The position numbers and the translations under genes were made by a program. 64,000 nucleotides of DNA, taken from the NCBI GenBank assembly GCA_026874595.1, contig CM049308.1, positions 94,111,624 through 94,175,623 of the forward strand, given 5' to 3'. This document shows positions 51,651 through 62,999 of this stretch, one piece after another (positions within the stretch are counted from its first letter, which is position 1; each line of letters begins with the position of its first letter). The stretch comes from Sipunculus nudus. Lineage: Eukaryota; Annelida; Sipuncula; Golfingiida; Sipunculidae. The notes beneath the pieces are model-generated. The model saw only the letters and a program-made list of their open reading frames with translations. It did not search any database and was not told the origin of the DNA.

Positions 51651-51989
51651 TTCAGAAGTGATGAAAGTGTAAATTATTTTTATAATTTCAACTTTTGAGT
51701 CTGTTTGGGTTGCATGATACATTATCTCCAGTTTCTTAGTTATCTCAAGGCAATTTCAGAAATAACATCCCTAGGAAAAATCTCTTTCATTGTATTAAAC
51801 GTTACAGTTGGAAGTGTACAGTAATAAATCTTTAAGTATAGTTGACTGATATTTTCATGTTTTTGAAAATTAATTTCTGAGTTTCATACTATAATTTTCC
51901 AGACAGATATTTATTTTCCTCAATATTACCTTCAGAGGTCGTATTGGGTGGTTGGGGGGGGGGGGTCATGATCATGTAATATTTCAATC

Positions 51990-52165
51990 TTACCTTCCTC
52001 CAACATATACTTCCACTCTACCTGCCTCCATCAAACACGCCTCCAACAACTAACCCACTATATTTACCCTGCCCTCTTTCACAGAAGTTAGTTTGAGGGT
52101 CAATGACACTGAAGGAAGACATCACAGTGAACACTTGATGAAAACACAGCACTGACCAGACGGAA
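51990..52165. repeat. detached fragment of the pyrimidine-rich array with exon-like cassette
   Basis: CCTCCATCAAACACGCCTCC and CACAGTGAACACTTGATG match the array at 41.8-48.1 kb. The cassette here is more diverged than the other three. Confidence 0.65.
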
Positions 52166-54410
52166 AATTAAGTTACACAAAATTAAACTCTGTGGCATTT
52201 TCAGCTATGAATGTTTATTTCAAACACGGAAGTATTGATATAACCTTTGTCATTGTTTTCTGTATAGAAGAGTTACTGCACCTGGGATGAAAATATGGTT
52301 ACAAAGAATGGTATACTTAAACATGGTAAAATCATTCAAAGAACAGTCAAGTTATTTACCGGTGATCATTATAGTGACCAGATTCCATTATCACAGAAAT
52401 TAAATGTCAAAACATTAAAAACAAATTATACTTCAATCAGAGGTTGAGATCCACATAAATTATGAACCTATTAATGCAAAACCAATAAGAAAATATAACT
52501 CATTAGGAAATAAATAAGTAAAAGTAATATTGAAATACCCTCTTTAAATATAATATTATAACATTGCCCCTGAAGCAATGAAAATAATTCATTTTGGAGT
52601 AAAACTGGTGTAGACATAGTCTGATATGTCCAACATCTGGAACAGTTGAAAGTTAAGTATCACAGACTTTGTGAGCTGAACATCCCAGTGTAGAAGAAAA
52701 TACTTGCAGGATTTTTCCATAGAATATATAATTTTTACATTATTTAATGATTTCATATAAAAGGAAAAAGTTATAGACAAAGGTGATTGATTCATTCACA
52801 AAACAAATAGGAGTACTAGAAACTGTAAAATATTATGTATTATTAATACTATATTATAGTATTTTATATTATGTACTTAATTCAAGTAAAAATACTTATT
52901 TTGTGGCCAAAATGGTTTAAGATTGTTTATTTTTTTAAAATGTGAAATGCATATATTTGTTAAAAATTGTATTACTATGTATACTGTAAATTGTTCACAC
53001 TGATGGAACTTTTGGCCAAAGGCCTCACTTCCAGAATAAAAATTTCATTCATTCATACAATACTGGCAGGATGACTGATCAATTAATGTAACACCCACAG
53101 GAACCATGTCAATGTCACTCAGTACAGGCTGTCCACAAGTGACAAATATATTGCTTTTGGTACTTACAATCGTCATAAACACAAAGTCACCAGATGATTT
53201 CTAAAACTTACAATCCACCATTTATTTACTTTAACCATTGTGATGGCACAACAGACTGAATCAGAATGGTCATTTTCTGACAAAATCGACACTGGATCAA
53301 CAATCCTGCTGAACCCTCTTCTTATTGCTAAAGTTTGTAAATTGTATGCAATATATATTTAAAACAAAAGTTGCTAATCAGGTAATCTAAAGTGTCACGC
53401 CTCACTGATATGTCTTCAGAGGTTATCACAAAGTTAGGCTTGGATATACAGTAACTAAGGCACCATATTAACAGACATATGATATAAAATTAACTTTCTT
53501 CCCATGACACTGTCACATGATACAAAGACAAAATATAGGGTAAGATGAAGAAATATTATTCAGTACAAATGATATCAAACATAATATCATTACAATATTA
53601 TAGTGCCCGATGATAACACCTGCACAATGTGTCAATATACTTATTATTATATTAAGTTATGAAACAGTTATCACAGATATATAATCAGTTATCACAGATA
53701 TAATCAGTAATTATGGTACTCATATGTAAAGTTGTATAACCAAAGGTACAATATAAATCACATAAACTTCAGTAAGACAGGACCATCACTGGTGGTACTG
53801 CATTGTTTCTCTCACTATGCTAACATACTATTTGAAAACTTGTACTGACCTAACTTAATATAACCAATACTTTTATCACCTCTGGTTGTCCAAGCACTGC
53901 AATTATAGTACCATACTATATGAAAATCTATTCACAATCACAAGTACTTAGTTAAATGCTATATTATGACCAGTACACAAGTTTATAATGCTAGCATAAT
54001 ACTTATCGCATATATTGACTATGTCAGTATAATACTGCATATGTATTGTAGAATTATTTGTTTTAATAGATTTCAGATGTCAACATAATACTATTTTAAA
54101 ATATTGTTTTGTTAAATTTAAAATAATGCTGTATTTATTAAAATATGTAATTCTAACATAATCCTGGCTGATAACCACAACAGTTAATGTGGATTCTAAA
54201 TAACACATTAGTTTCAAAGATACAGAGTTTGTATTATGATTATAATGCAAATTATCACAGATAGAGCAGTTATGATAGGATTATAATGATGAAATACCAC
54301 TCTGATAAATATGGTGCAAAACACACTTCTTGTTCAATAAATAATTAAATATGACACCGACCACTTAACTGAAATGTAAAACTAATGTACAGACTGCAGC
54401 ATTAAATTTT
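52166..54410. other. AT-rich stretch, nothing recognised
   Basis: No exon, repeat array or TIR element could be recognised. It may contain the 3' end of the WD40 gene or be intergenic. Confidence 0.4.
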
Positions 54411-54411
54411 C

Positions 54412-54524
54412 ATAAAGTCACTTGGGATGACTTTTGAGAGCAAGCAATTTTTCGAGTTGCTCTGGCCCAGCCTTTCATACACGTGTAAAGTCAGAAACTG
54501 CCTGGGCTCGGAGTTTTTATTTTC
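54412..54524 (-). other. possible 3' exon of the WD40 gene
   Basis: A good acceptor (TTTTTGTCAG|GAAAAT) is followed by a relatively GC-rich segment. If joined to a donor at 55579 (TGGA|GTAAGT) the frame would end at once (Arg-Lys-stop), so this would be mostly 3' UTR. Other frames stay open for about 40 codons but do not fit the phase. This is weak evidence. Confidence 0.2.
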
Positions 54525-55570
54525 CTGACAAAAACAAATACATTTTAGTTATGAATGAATGATATACTGACAATATAATAAATACATTCTATCTATTTAC
54601 ATCCAGTATAAAATAATCAAATGATGCAGGGAGGCATTACTAGTAATACATAACCTCAGCATAAATGCAGCATTTAAGTTTCCAATTTCAAAATCACAGA
54701 TTTTATGTGCATTTGAATTTCATGAATCAAGTTCTGACAAAATACAGTAGTTACATTTTTGTTTTCAAGCATATTGCGAACTGCCGACTGCTGACTTTGT
54801 TATGATATCCTGCCATGCTGGTGTTTATTGCTATAAGGATATGACAATGGTCTCTAAAAACATTGATTTAAAGATACAGTTGATGCAAATACAAAGGTCA
54901 CTGCAAAATATGGAAATATAACAACTTTATCTGATACTATACACTATAAAGGTACATGATATTTGTACAGTGTTCAAAACATATATCCTTGTATAAACTT
55001 GTAAGTTTGTATAAAGTACTGAAGTAAAATTGAGAGTGGTTGATAGCAGCAGTGACAAATAGGTACCTGATACCTTTTTTTTTCTTGAATTTTAATTCTG
55101 TCACTGTTAAAGTTTCCCTGTAATATATTATGCTGTGACGGGTTGAGCAGTTCTGAGAAGTGTTAACTAGAGTTTACAAGAGGACAAAGTCACAGTGGTT
55201 ATCGTATCCTCATTACCCGATGCCCCTTATTATCAGGAACAATACAGGTACTGTCCACAGTAACAAATTCTTTATCATTTCATTTACTACCTGAGTAACA
55301 TATCTGCACAGTTTTCAGTAAATTGTACTGGTAGTTCAGTACTGGATCGACATGTTTATGGCAGTAAAGTGAACTGGAAGTTGTGTACTGGGATGGCTTG
55401 GCTATGATAGTCTTGTGTACTGAGGTTGAGTACTGGGTCTGCTTGGTTACGATAGTAATGTGTACTGACAGCTGAGTATTTGGTTGGCTGGTCATTGTAT
55501 TCTGGTGTACTGCTGGTTGGGGACTGGGTCGGCTTGGTCACAGTAAGCACCTGGGTACTTTGTTACATGC

Positions 55571-55714
55571 TCACTTACTCCATGCATCCCCTTGGTTTAT
55601 TAACCGTGTTTCTATAACGTTATCACCCTTGTCCAGCTGGATTGTTGGAACAAATAAATCCCATATCCGTATGTGGCCATCATCACTGCAGCTGACAAAG
55701 CGACGACTTGACAC
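55571..55714 (-). CDS. WD40 gene exon F with probable stop
   Basis: The acceptor is TTTGAGCAG|GTGTCA. It encodes VSSRRFVSCSDDGHIRIWDL and then FVPTIQLDKGDNV and GDAWSK followed by TGA. A perfect donor GTAAGT overlaps the last two codons, so either the protein ends here or it splices four codons earlier. Confidence 0.82.
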   Translation of the reverse strand: MSSRRFVSCSDDGHIRIWDLFVPTIQLDKGDNVIETRLINQGDAWSK

Positions 55715-58700
55715 CTGCTCAAACAGACATAATGTTGTAAGTTTATGTGACTAATTTTCCTGTATTTTTACAATTAGTATTGGACATACATTTTAAAACT
55801 GTGTGGACAAAGCATTCTTCTGTAGTTTTTTTTTTAATTCTGATGAAAAGGTTAGAAAACCTTATAGTCTGTTGTGGTCTGGTTATGCTTAATACCCTGT
55901 TTACTTAAAAATTGGCCAAGTATATATATATAAGTATGACCAAGGCAAAACTAACAGCTGCCAAAGGGACACCTGGAACTTTAAATATGGCACTGAGTCA
56001 AAATTTTTCCAGCCTTATAAGGGTAAAAACAATTCAACCAAAGCATATAATTATATATATATATATCAACCACAGTGATGTATTGTTTCATCTTCAATTG
56101 TGGGGGAGATCCTAAACATTTACCTTAAAATCTCTGACAGGCCCTTTATGTCCATGCAGCGACCTGATGCATGTCATGGTGGCTATATCCCATTCTTTAA
56201 TACTGTTATCACTGAAAAATAAATATGACCTTACTAAATAAATGTACACATCATACTGGCAAAGTGTCACTATTAATAGTAATATCAGTGGAGCAGAAAT
56301 ATGAACACACCATAACAGACATAAAATTAACAAGATAAGGCAAAAAAAATTAATAATATGTTTTTCAGGCACTTTTTATTGGAAAATGATGCAACTTTTT
56401 TTTATATTATTTTACTGTGAAAATAGCATTAAATATCATAAATTATTTCTCAGGCACACACTTTTTTTCTTTTATGTGTAATATCAGCATACAAAGTGGA
56501 TTATATAAAACTATGGGTGTCAAAATAAATCGCACTGACCGCCGGAACAAGCAGGGCCGGTCGTGATAGCCATTACATGGGGATTTCCCCATGGATTGAA
56601 ATGCATTATGGTCATGTGTTGTTAGAACAAGATCCGAGATTGTCCAATAAAAGAAATACATAAGAAATTTCTTTAAGTCTCATGTAATCTTTGTTGGTAT
56701 TTCTTGTTTAAATTTTAATTATAAAAGAAGTATAACTGAAGTTGGTTTAAAAAGCATTATCTTCTGATCGGCCTTGATGGCAGCCATGTTTAATCTAGCA
56801 GAACCGTCAGGAAGCATGAAAATAGGGGGGAATAGGCAAATGAGTTCTCTTTGTTGGAAGAAATTTTACATTTAAATGCTCTCACACAAAAACTGGACCG
56901 GTTCCAAGTGTTTATTTTAAAGTTAGTGTACATTTTTACAGAAAACCGAGCGTATTGACACATCGTTTGCTATGAACACTGGCAACGGGCAGCAGCCGTT
57001 AAAGAAAATAGTCCACATAGACGGAAATATGATAATCATAAACAATGTAAGGGGTCTAATTGGTCTAAAGTTTTAGAGAAATTTTTAAAGTTTTGAAGTA
57101 TATTAGTTGGTAAAAATGGCCCAGCTATCACTCTGAGGGAAACTGGATGTCGTCCAGTCATAGATTTTTTTTTTCAGTAGGGAACAAGCACTTAACCAGA
57201 TTACCATGCCACACTTAAGCAATAAAAAAGTTTGACGCCAGGAGTTAAGAGGGACACAGGCAGTGCCTGAGAAACATTTACAGTAAAACCTCATTGTGCT
57301 GAACTCTCTTTAGTCGAATACCCCACTTACATTGAAGTTACAGACTCCATATTCCGGACAACTCTAGTAAAATTATTAAAAAATAAAACCAGCTTGTGTC
57401 AAACCTAGGTTGTGTCGAAGTTTTCTGAGGGTCCCTTCTGAGGATCCCTTCAACTTCGACACAACGAGGTTACACTGTAATTAATTTTTTTTTGGCCTAA
57501 TTTTATCTTAATATGTAATTTCAGTGAGGATCCATATACTATCATAGTAAACTATCATAGTAGACAGGGATATGGGTTGTAAATTTTTTTCAGTGTATAA
57601 GAACCTCTGCAATGTGTGAAAGCTTAACACCCATGCTTAAAACCAAAATAATTTTTAGTCTGGATAAAATTCAGCAAGTTTCTGATACAAGGATGGAGGT
57701 ACATGTAATGTTTGAGCATACCTGGATGCTGTGAGGAAATGTCCTCCCAAGAACTGTATCCCATGTATTGGAGATTCATGTGCTTGTATCCCAGCCTCGA
57801 GGACTCCAGATTCACGATCCCAGAAAAGTACATGTCCTGCAATACTGGCTGACACCACCAGCCCACCCTGAACCTGTTATCAGAGTACAATGTGACAGGT
57901 TAGCAGATTCACAATCCCAGAAATGTACATGTCCTGCCATACTGGCTGACACCACCAGCCCACCCTGAACCTGTTATCAGAGGACAATGTGACAGGTTAA
58001 TAGATTCACAATCCCAGAAATGTACATGTCCTGCCATACTGGCTGACACCACCAGCCCACCCTGAACCTGTTATCAGAGGACAATGTGACAGGTTAATAG
58101 ATTCACAATCCCAGAAATGTACATGTCCTGCCATACTGGCTGACACCACCAGCCCACCCTGAACCTGTTATCAGAGGAAAATGTGACAGGTTAATAGATT
58201 CACAATCCCAGAAATGTACATGTCCTGCCATACTGGCTGACACCACCAGCCGACCCTGAACCTGTTATCAGAGGACAATGTGACAGGTTAGCAGATTCAC
58301 AATCCCAGAAATGTACATGTCCTGCCATACTGGCTGACACCACCAGCCCACCCTGGACCTGTTATCAGAGGACAGTGTGACAGGTTAATAGATTCACAAT
58401 CCCAGAAATGTACATGTCCTGCGGTACTGGCTGACACCACCAGCCCACCCTGGACCTGTTACCAGAGGACAATGTGACAGGTAAAAAAGCTGCAGTAGGA
58501 CTGTGACATTTGATCAAGCTGCAAGATAAAGTTATCGAGAATCTCTTATATTTTAACAGTAAAATTCACTATTAATCAATGGAAATTTAAACCACACTAA
58601 TGTGTGCTATATGACATAATCTCACACTTTTCACATCCTCTGCAGACAGAGTGCACAGTTAACAATAAGTATTTTTTTAAAGTTTTAAAATTACATTTAA

Positions 58701-61700
58701 AATATTAGTGCAGTATTTTTTTTGTTAATGATTCAGAGCAACTGTACTTTAACCACACAGTACACCATACTTTGCAGTTTATTTACAGAAGATCATACTG
58801 ACTCACATGGATCTGACTAATTGCCTCCACACTTCCCGTAAATATCCTAACACACTGCCCAGTCATGATGTTTGTCATCCGGATTGTCCTGCAAAATAAA
58901 AAGAGTCCTCTATAAAACAATAATATCTGATTTAAATGAAACATCTGGATCGTCCTGCAAAATAAAAATAGTCCTCTATAAAACAACAATATCTGATTTA
59001 AATAAAACCTCCAGTGAGTCATGATTAGTAGTGCTCTGATAATACACAGTTCCTGTTAATTTTTGTACACTAGACTAGACATACTATAAAGTCTGTGGCC
59101 GCCATGCTTTCTCAGACCTTGATTAAGCGAGCCCTTCTGGAGTCCACTTCATGAATAACTAGACATTTCTTGGCACCGCTGGTGCCATAGTATCGCCAGA
59201 CAAATGAGGTTTTGTGGTATTTTGTTGATATAATGTGATGTATTTGTATTTTAGCAATGAATGTGAGAAACATTTGTACAAAATATAGGAATATTTAAAG
59301 TGAAGGCAATTGTTATGTAAAAGGTTATGTATAAATAGAAGTATATATTTAATGATGTATTGAGTTGTATGTGTATGTTTGGAGTAACTTGTTTGAGAAT
59401 AATATAGAGTAAAGCAGAAAGAAAGAGAAAGAGATGGATAGACAGGATTTCAGAGAGATGGAGAGATATGATAATGAGAATGAAATAATAATATATGTTA
59501 TATTTGTTTCACATCATATTTTGTTCTTTGTAATAAATTGTTATATTGTCATAAAAATTGTCATTTGTTCCTTATCAATAGCATAAATTGTGGAAAAACA
59601 AGAAAATAGAGTAGGGGGTGCCACCATGCAGTTCCCAGCAAATGACACATCACATTACCCATATCTATCTATATGCATAATATGAAAGATATCTGCCAAT
59701 TAGTTTCCAGCACATGACAACACTATCCAACAACTTTTTAATTTTTATTTTATAATGCTGACAATACTGTCAAGTCCCATATAGGCAACATTCATGAGCC
59801 ATTTTAAATAGTCTTCGTCCAAAGGTCAAGACCACTCTCAAAGGAAAATGATCCAGTTGTGACTCTGTGGTACATCCTGTGCACTAATTCATTTATCACT
59901 GACCATCATATCTATTTATAGAATCTGACCATGGCCCAGAACTGCTGATGTTTGGGCAAAACATGATGCAACACCATGTGCAGACCACTAGCTGAAGCAA
60001 TCCCCCAGGTTCACTGGAGATTTTCATAATTGTTGGTGTATTTTACCATATATGGCAATATTTAAAGTCAAGTCCACTCTCATATGCAAGGTCAGGACCC
60101 AATTTTAAATATATCTCTTCCCATAATCCAAATCTATGTATATGCATAATATAAAAGAAATCTGTCGATTAGTTTTTGACTTATAATGCTCACAGTGCTG
60201 TCAAGTGGCCCTTTTTAAGATATTCATGATTTTGTTTTTCACCAAATATGGGAATATTCAAGGTCAAGGTCACTCTCATAGTCACGGTCATGACCCCAAA
60301 TCAATAAACTGCATTCCAAAATATCCAACATTTGAAAAAAAAAATTAAATTTAAAAAAAAAATAATTTAAATTAAATTAAATTTTAAAATTAAATTTAAA
60401 ATTAAATATACCTCATTCCATAAACCATATCTATATACATGCATAACATGAAAGAAATCTGTCCATTACTGTTTGACTTATAATGCTCACAGTATATACT
60501 GTCAAGTGGCAATGATGGGGTATTCAAAGGCGCAAAAAACAAGAAAAGGACAACAGGTGGCGCCACCTATCTTCTGCAAAAGACAAAACTATCCATGATC
60601 TTCCGTCAACTTGATTTTTGGACCAATCCATGCATCTCTTTTTAAGATATTCATGATTTTATAAGATTTTCACCATATATGGTAATATTCAAGGTCAAAG
60701 CCACTCTCAAAGGAAAGGTCAAGACCCCAATTTTAATAAACATCATCCCATAACCTATACCTATGTACATGCATAATATTAAAGAAATCTGTCAATCAGT
60801 TTTTGACTTGTGATGCTAAAAGTACTGTCAAGTGGCAATGATGGGGGTATTAAACGGCACAAAAACAAGAAAAGGATACTAGGTGGCACCACCAGTTTCC
60901 GGTACATGACATCACTATCCAAGATCTTTGTCCAACTTGATTTTTGGTTAAATCCATGAAAGATTTCTTGAGATATTTAAGAATTTGTGTGATTTTCCCC
61001 AAAAATGGATCTATTCAAGGTCAAGGTCACTCTCCTAGTTGAGGTCATGACCCCATTTTAAATAGGCTTCATCCTCTCACCTATATCTATTAATGTGTCA
61101 AGTTTGAAAAAGATCCTTGAAATATTTTTTGAGTTATTGTGTCCAAAAGAAATCTCTGCGGCGGCGGCGGCGGCGGCGCAACCGTGCCTAAACCATAGTA
61201 TCTCCAGACTATGTCTGGCGATACAATGAACAAGGCAACTGAAATTATCAAATGATTCACATAAACTTGTTTGACACTGCTATCAGAGCAGGTTCTGGTG
61301 CCAAAAAACAAGAATTTGACCAATCAAATAAAGTAATATTGTTCAGACAGCAAGTGAACAGTGTATATTGTTTATATTTTGTTTGTTAGATTTGATTGGC
61401 AGTTTTCATTTTGGCAGAAACATTAGCAGGCTTGCTTATTATTCAAGAAACAGATGCCTGATCAGCACTGAATCAAGGTCTGTGAAAGCGTGACTGCCAC
61501 AGACTGGATGGTATGAATATGACACCCAAAACTCAAAGAATGAGCATCTATGTTAAATTACAATCTGATAAACAAGGGTAAAATATCTGGAAAATGACTA
61601 CAATATGTCAAGTTTTAGTCCACCACTGCCTTGTATGATCTGTTGTTCTTTTAGGAAATTTAACAGATCTCCAATATAATAACTGGTACTTTTGTGAAGC

Positions 61701-62815
61701 GTCAACCTCATGTGTACAAAGCAAGCCACTGTGCATCATTACACCCCCCCTTTGTGACATGCTCAAGTACAATGACTCCTCATAATTTCTTACTAGGAAG
61801 GACCTTGCGTTTCATTACATGACTATTGCTGTTGCTTATATGAACACAGTAAGTGACCTTTCCTCTGCTGACCATTAAGAGTAGCTTCAACAGAATATTT
61901 AATAATGACAGGTAGTATTTATACAGCACCAATTCCTGATAGTTAAGACTCACAGTGCAATACGAACACACTCTTAACCACTTAAAAAGCACAATTACGC
62001 GGAAGCCTACACATCACTGTAACAGCTGCTGTAACTGTTAACACAATGATCAGAAACATCAGGAACGAGCAACTTACTTGTCTGAGGATCCGCTGGTGAC
62101 ATGATGTCCATCAAAATGGAGGCAGGTCACATGATGCTGATGTCCACGGATTATACAAACCGGCAGCAGAGTTCTCATACACCACACTCTCACCGTCTTG
62201 TCATGTGACCCTGTTACCCTGGAAACCATGTGTACACAATCCTTAAAGCAACAAATCATGATCATACCCATCATGTCATTGCTTTGATGTGCCATGGATA
62301 TAAACCATATAATGAGCTATACTGTTTTCTGTCGAAATAAAATTACTAAAAACTTTATATAAAAGGGGAAAAATATAAGAAATACAAAATTCACAAAACG
62401 TTCTTTTATTTATTATGATGTATATGGCCTTTTTCCCTTCATGGATATGAATCATTCCATCTAAATTAAGCTATGGTTACCTATGTTTTTTATCAAATTT
62501 AATAGTAATTGAAAAGCAATGCACCAGTAGAATCATGAGAAAAATCAGAACAAGACAAAAAAGAGATAGATACAGAGACCAGTAAAGGTCATTAAGCTGA
62601 AACATGAGACACTGAGTATCTGATTCTTGACACCTGACAATACAACTTACAGATAGTCCTGGGTGAAGCTGAAACACCTGACAATACAACTTACAGATAG
62701 TCCTGGGTGAAGCTGAGACAACTTACAGATAGTCCTGGGTGAAGCTGAGACAGGAAACGGAGCCACGGTGTCCAGTCAACATGCCCACGCGGGCAAAATT
62801 AATCAGGTCCCACAC
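55571..62815 (-). CDS. WD40 beta-propeller protein, 3' six exons (5' end outside window)
   Basis: Exons 62815-62727, 62218-62078, 58888-58807, 57873-57722, 56211-56124 and 55714-55571 join in phase into 231 residues plus stop. Successive WD40 blades read: VWDLINFARVGMLTGH; VTGSHDKTVRVW with IIRGH; VTSGSSDKTIRM; LVVSASIAGHVLFWD with IQAH; FLTASSDNSIKEWD with SLHGH; and FVSCSDDGHIRIWD. Propellers of this type act as protein-binding platforms; the partner is unknown. Some blades lack the WD dipeptide (VWCM, RMTN). The protein begins mid-blade, so more exons lie beyond 64000 or were missed. It may be an F-box/WD type, but no F-box is in view and I do not assign an ortholog. The end is either TGA at 55571 or a splice at GTAAGT (55578). 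Confidence 0.86.
56124..56211 (-). CDS. WD40 gene exon E
   Basis: The acceptor is TTTTTCAG|TGATAA and the donor TTTAAG|GTAAAT. It encodes SDNSIKEWDIATMTCIRSLH and GHKGPVRDFK, a canonical WD and GH blade. Confidence 0.92.
56339..57497. mobile_element. Harbinger-like MITE, 1.16 kb, in the WD40 gene
   Basis: The ends GGCAAAAAAAATTAATAATA and, as complement on the right, GGCCAAAAAAAAATTAAT both continue into TTTTTCAGGCAC or TTTCTCAGGCAC, as in the 285-bp element at 5212. TAA flanks both sides (56336-56338 and 57498-57500). The right TIR is split by a second insertion. It lies in the intron between exons D and E. Confidence 0.75.
57281..57477. mobile_element. pogo/Tc1-like MITE nested in a TIR
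   Basis: This 197-bp element begins CAGTAAAACCTCATTGTG and ends with the complement of CAGTGTAACCTCGTTGTG; TA flanks both ends (57279-57280 and 57478-57479). Ends of the form CAGT-AACCTC with a TA target are typical of pogo/Tigger-type elements. Removing it restores the right TIR of the enclosing MITE. Confidence 0.83.
57722..57873 (-). CDS. WD40 gene exon D
   Basis: The acceptor is CTGATAACAG|GTTCAG and the donor CATCCAG|GTATGC. It encodes VQGGLVVSASIAGHVLFWDR, ESGVLEAGIQAHESP and FLGGHFLTAS. Its first 64 or so bases plus acceptor are repeated upstream in a 97-bp array. Confidence 0.9.
57808..58486. repeat. 97-bp tandem repeat, seven copies, over the exon D acceptor
   Basis: Copies start at 57808 and every 97 bases to 58390. 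On the minus strand each holds the acceptor CTGATAACAG|GTTCAG and the exon D start, coding VQGGLVVSASMAGHVHFWD in the outer copies against SIAGHVLFWD in the real exon. The copies therefore contain truncated exon duplicates without a donor. Confidence 0.96.
58807..58888 (-). CDS. WD40 gene exon C
   Basis: The acceptor is TATTTTGCAG|GACAAT and the donor ATCCAT|GTGAGT. It encodes TIRMTNIMTGQCVRIFTGSV and EAISQIH. A second acceptor 66 bases upstream is nearly identical and would keep the frame. Confidence 0.9.
58877..59010. repeat. 66-bp duplication over the exon C acceptor
   Basis: Two copies of a 66-base unit each contain TATTTTGCAG|GAC and the exon start. They differ at a few positions only. 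The unit is a multiple of three and contains no stop in the exon frame. Confidence 0.92.
59090..61505. mobile_element. 2.4-kb TIR element in the WD40 gene
   Basis: About 35 bases at 59090-59124 (AGTCTGTGGC, then CATGCTTTCTCAGACCTTGA) pair with 61471-61505 with few mismatches. A second, inner inverted pair TATCGCCAGACA (59191-59202 and 61212-61223) lies within. The interior has repeated GGTGGCGCCACC and TCAAGGTCACTCTCA phrases, spaced by 300 bases or so, and a GCG trinucleotide run at 61149-61178. No transposase is seen. It is in the intron between exons B and C. Confidence 0.75.
62078..62218 (-). CDS. WD40 gene exon B
   Basis: The acceptor is TTTCCAG|GGTAAC and the donor GACAA|GTAAGT. It encodes VTGSHDKTVRVWCMRTLLPV and CLHFDGHHVTSGSSD, one full blade. 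Confidence 0.92.
62640..62745. repeat. three tandem copies over the exon A donor
   Basis: The donor segment (minus strand CAGCTTCACCCAGGACTATC followed by TGTAAGTTG) occurs with donors at 62726, 62694 and 62650, spaced 32 and 44 bases. The outer donors would shift the frame by two and one bases. Confidence 0.92.
62727..62815 (-). CDS. WD40 gene exon A
   Basis: The acceptor is TTGTGTAG|GTGTGG and the donor TATCT|GTAAGT. It encodes VWDLINFARVGMLTGHRGSV and SCLSFTQDY. The donor end is present in three tandem copies. Confidence 0.88.
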
Positions 62816-62999
62816 CTACACAACAACATCATATCTATGTTATAATGTCATGGCACTAATATCAGAAGTAGGAATTAGGTTAAAAAATCATAATCAATGG
62901 TTGAAAAATAAAAACGACTGATGATCAATTATTTATCCATTATTTTATGAACATTCTATTTTACAATGAAATCTGTTGTATACTAGTACCTAAAATATT

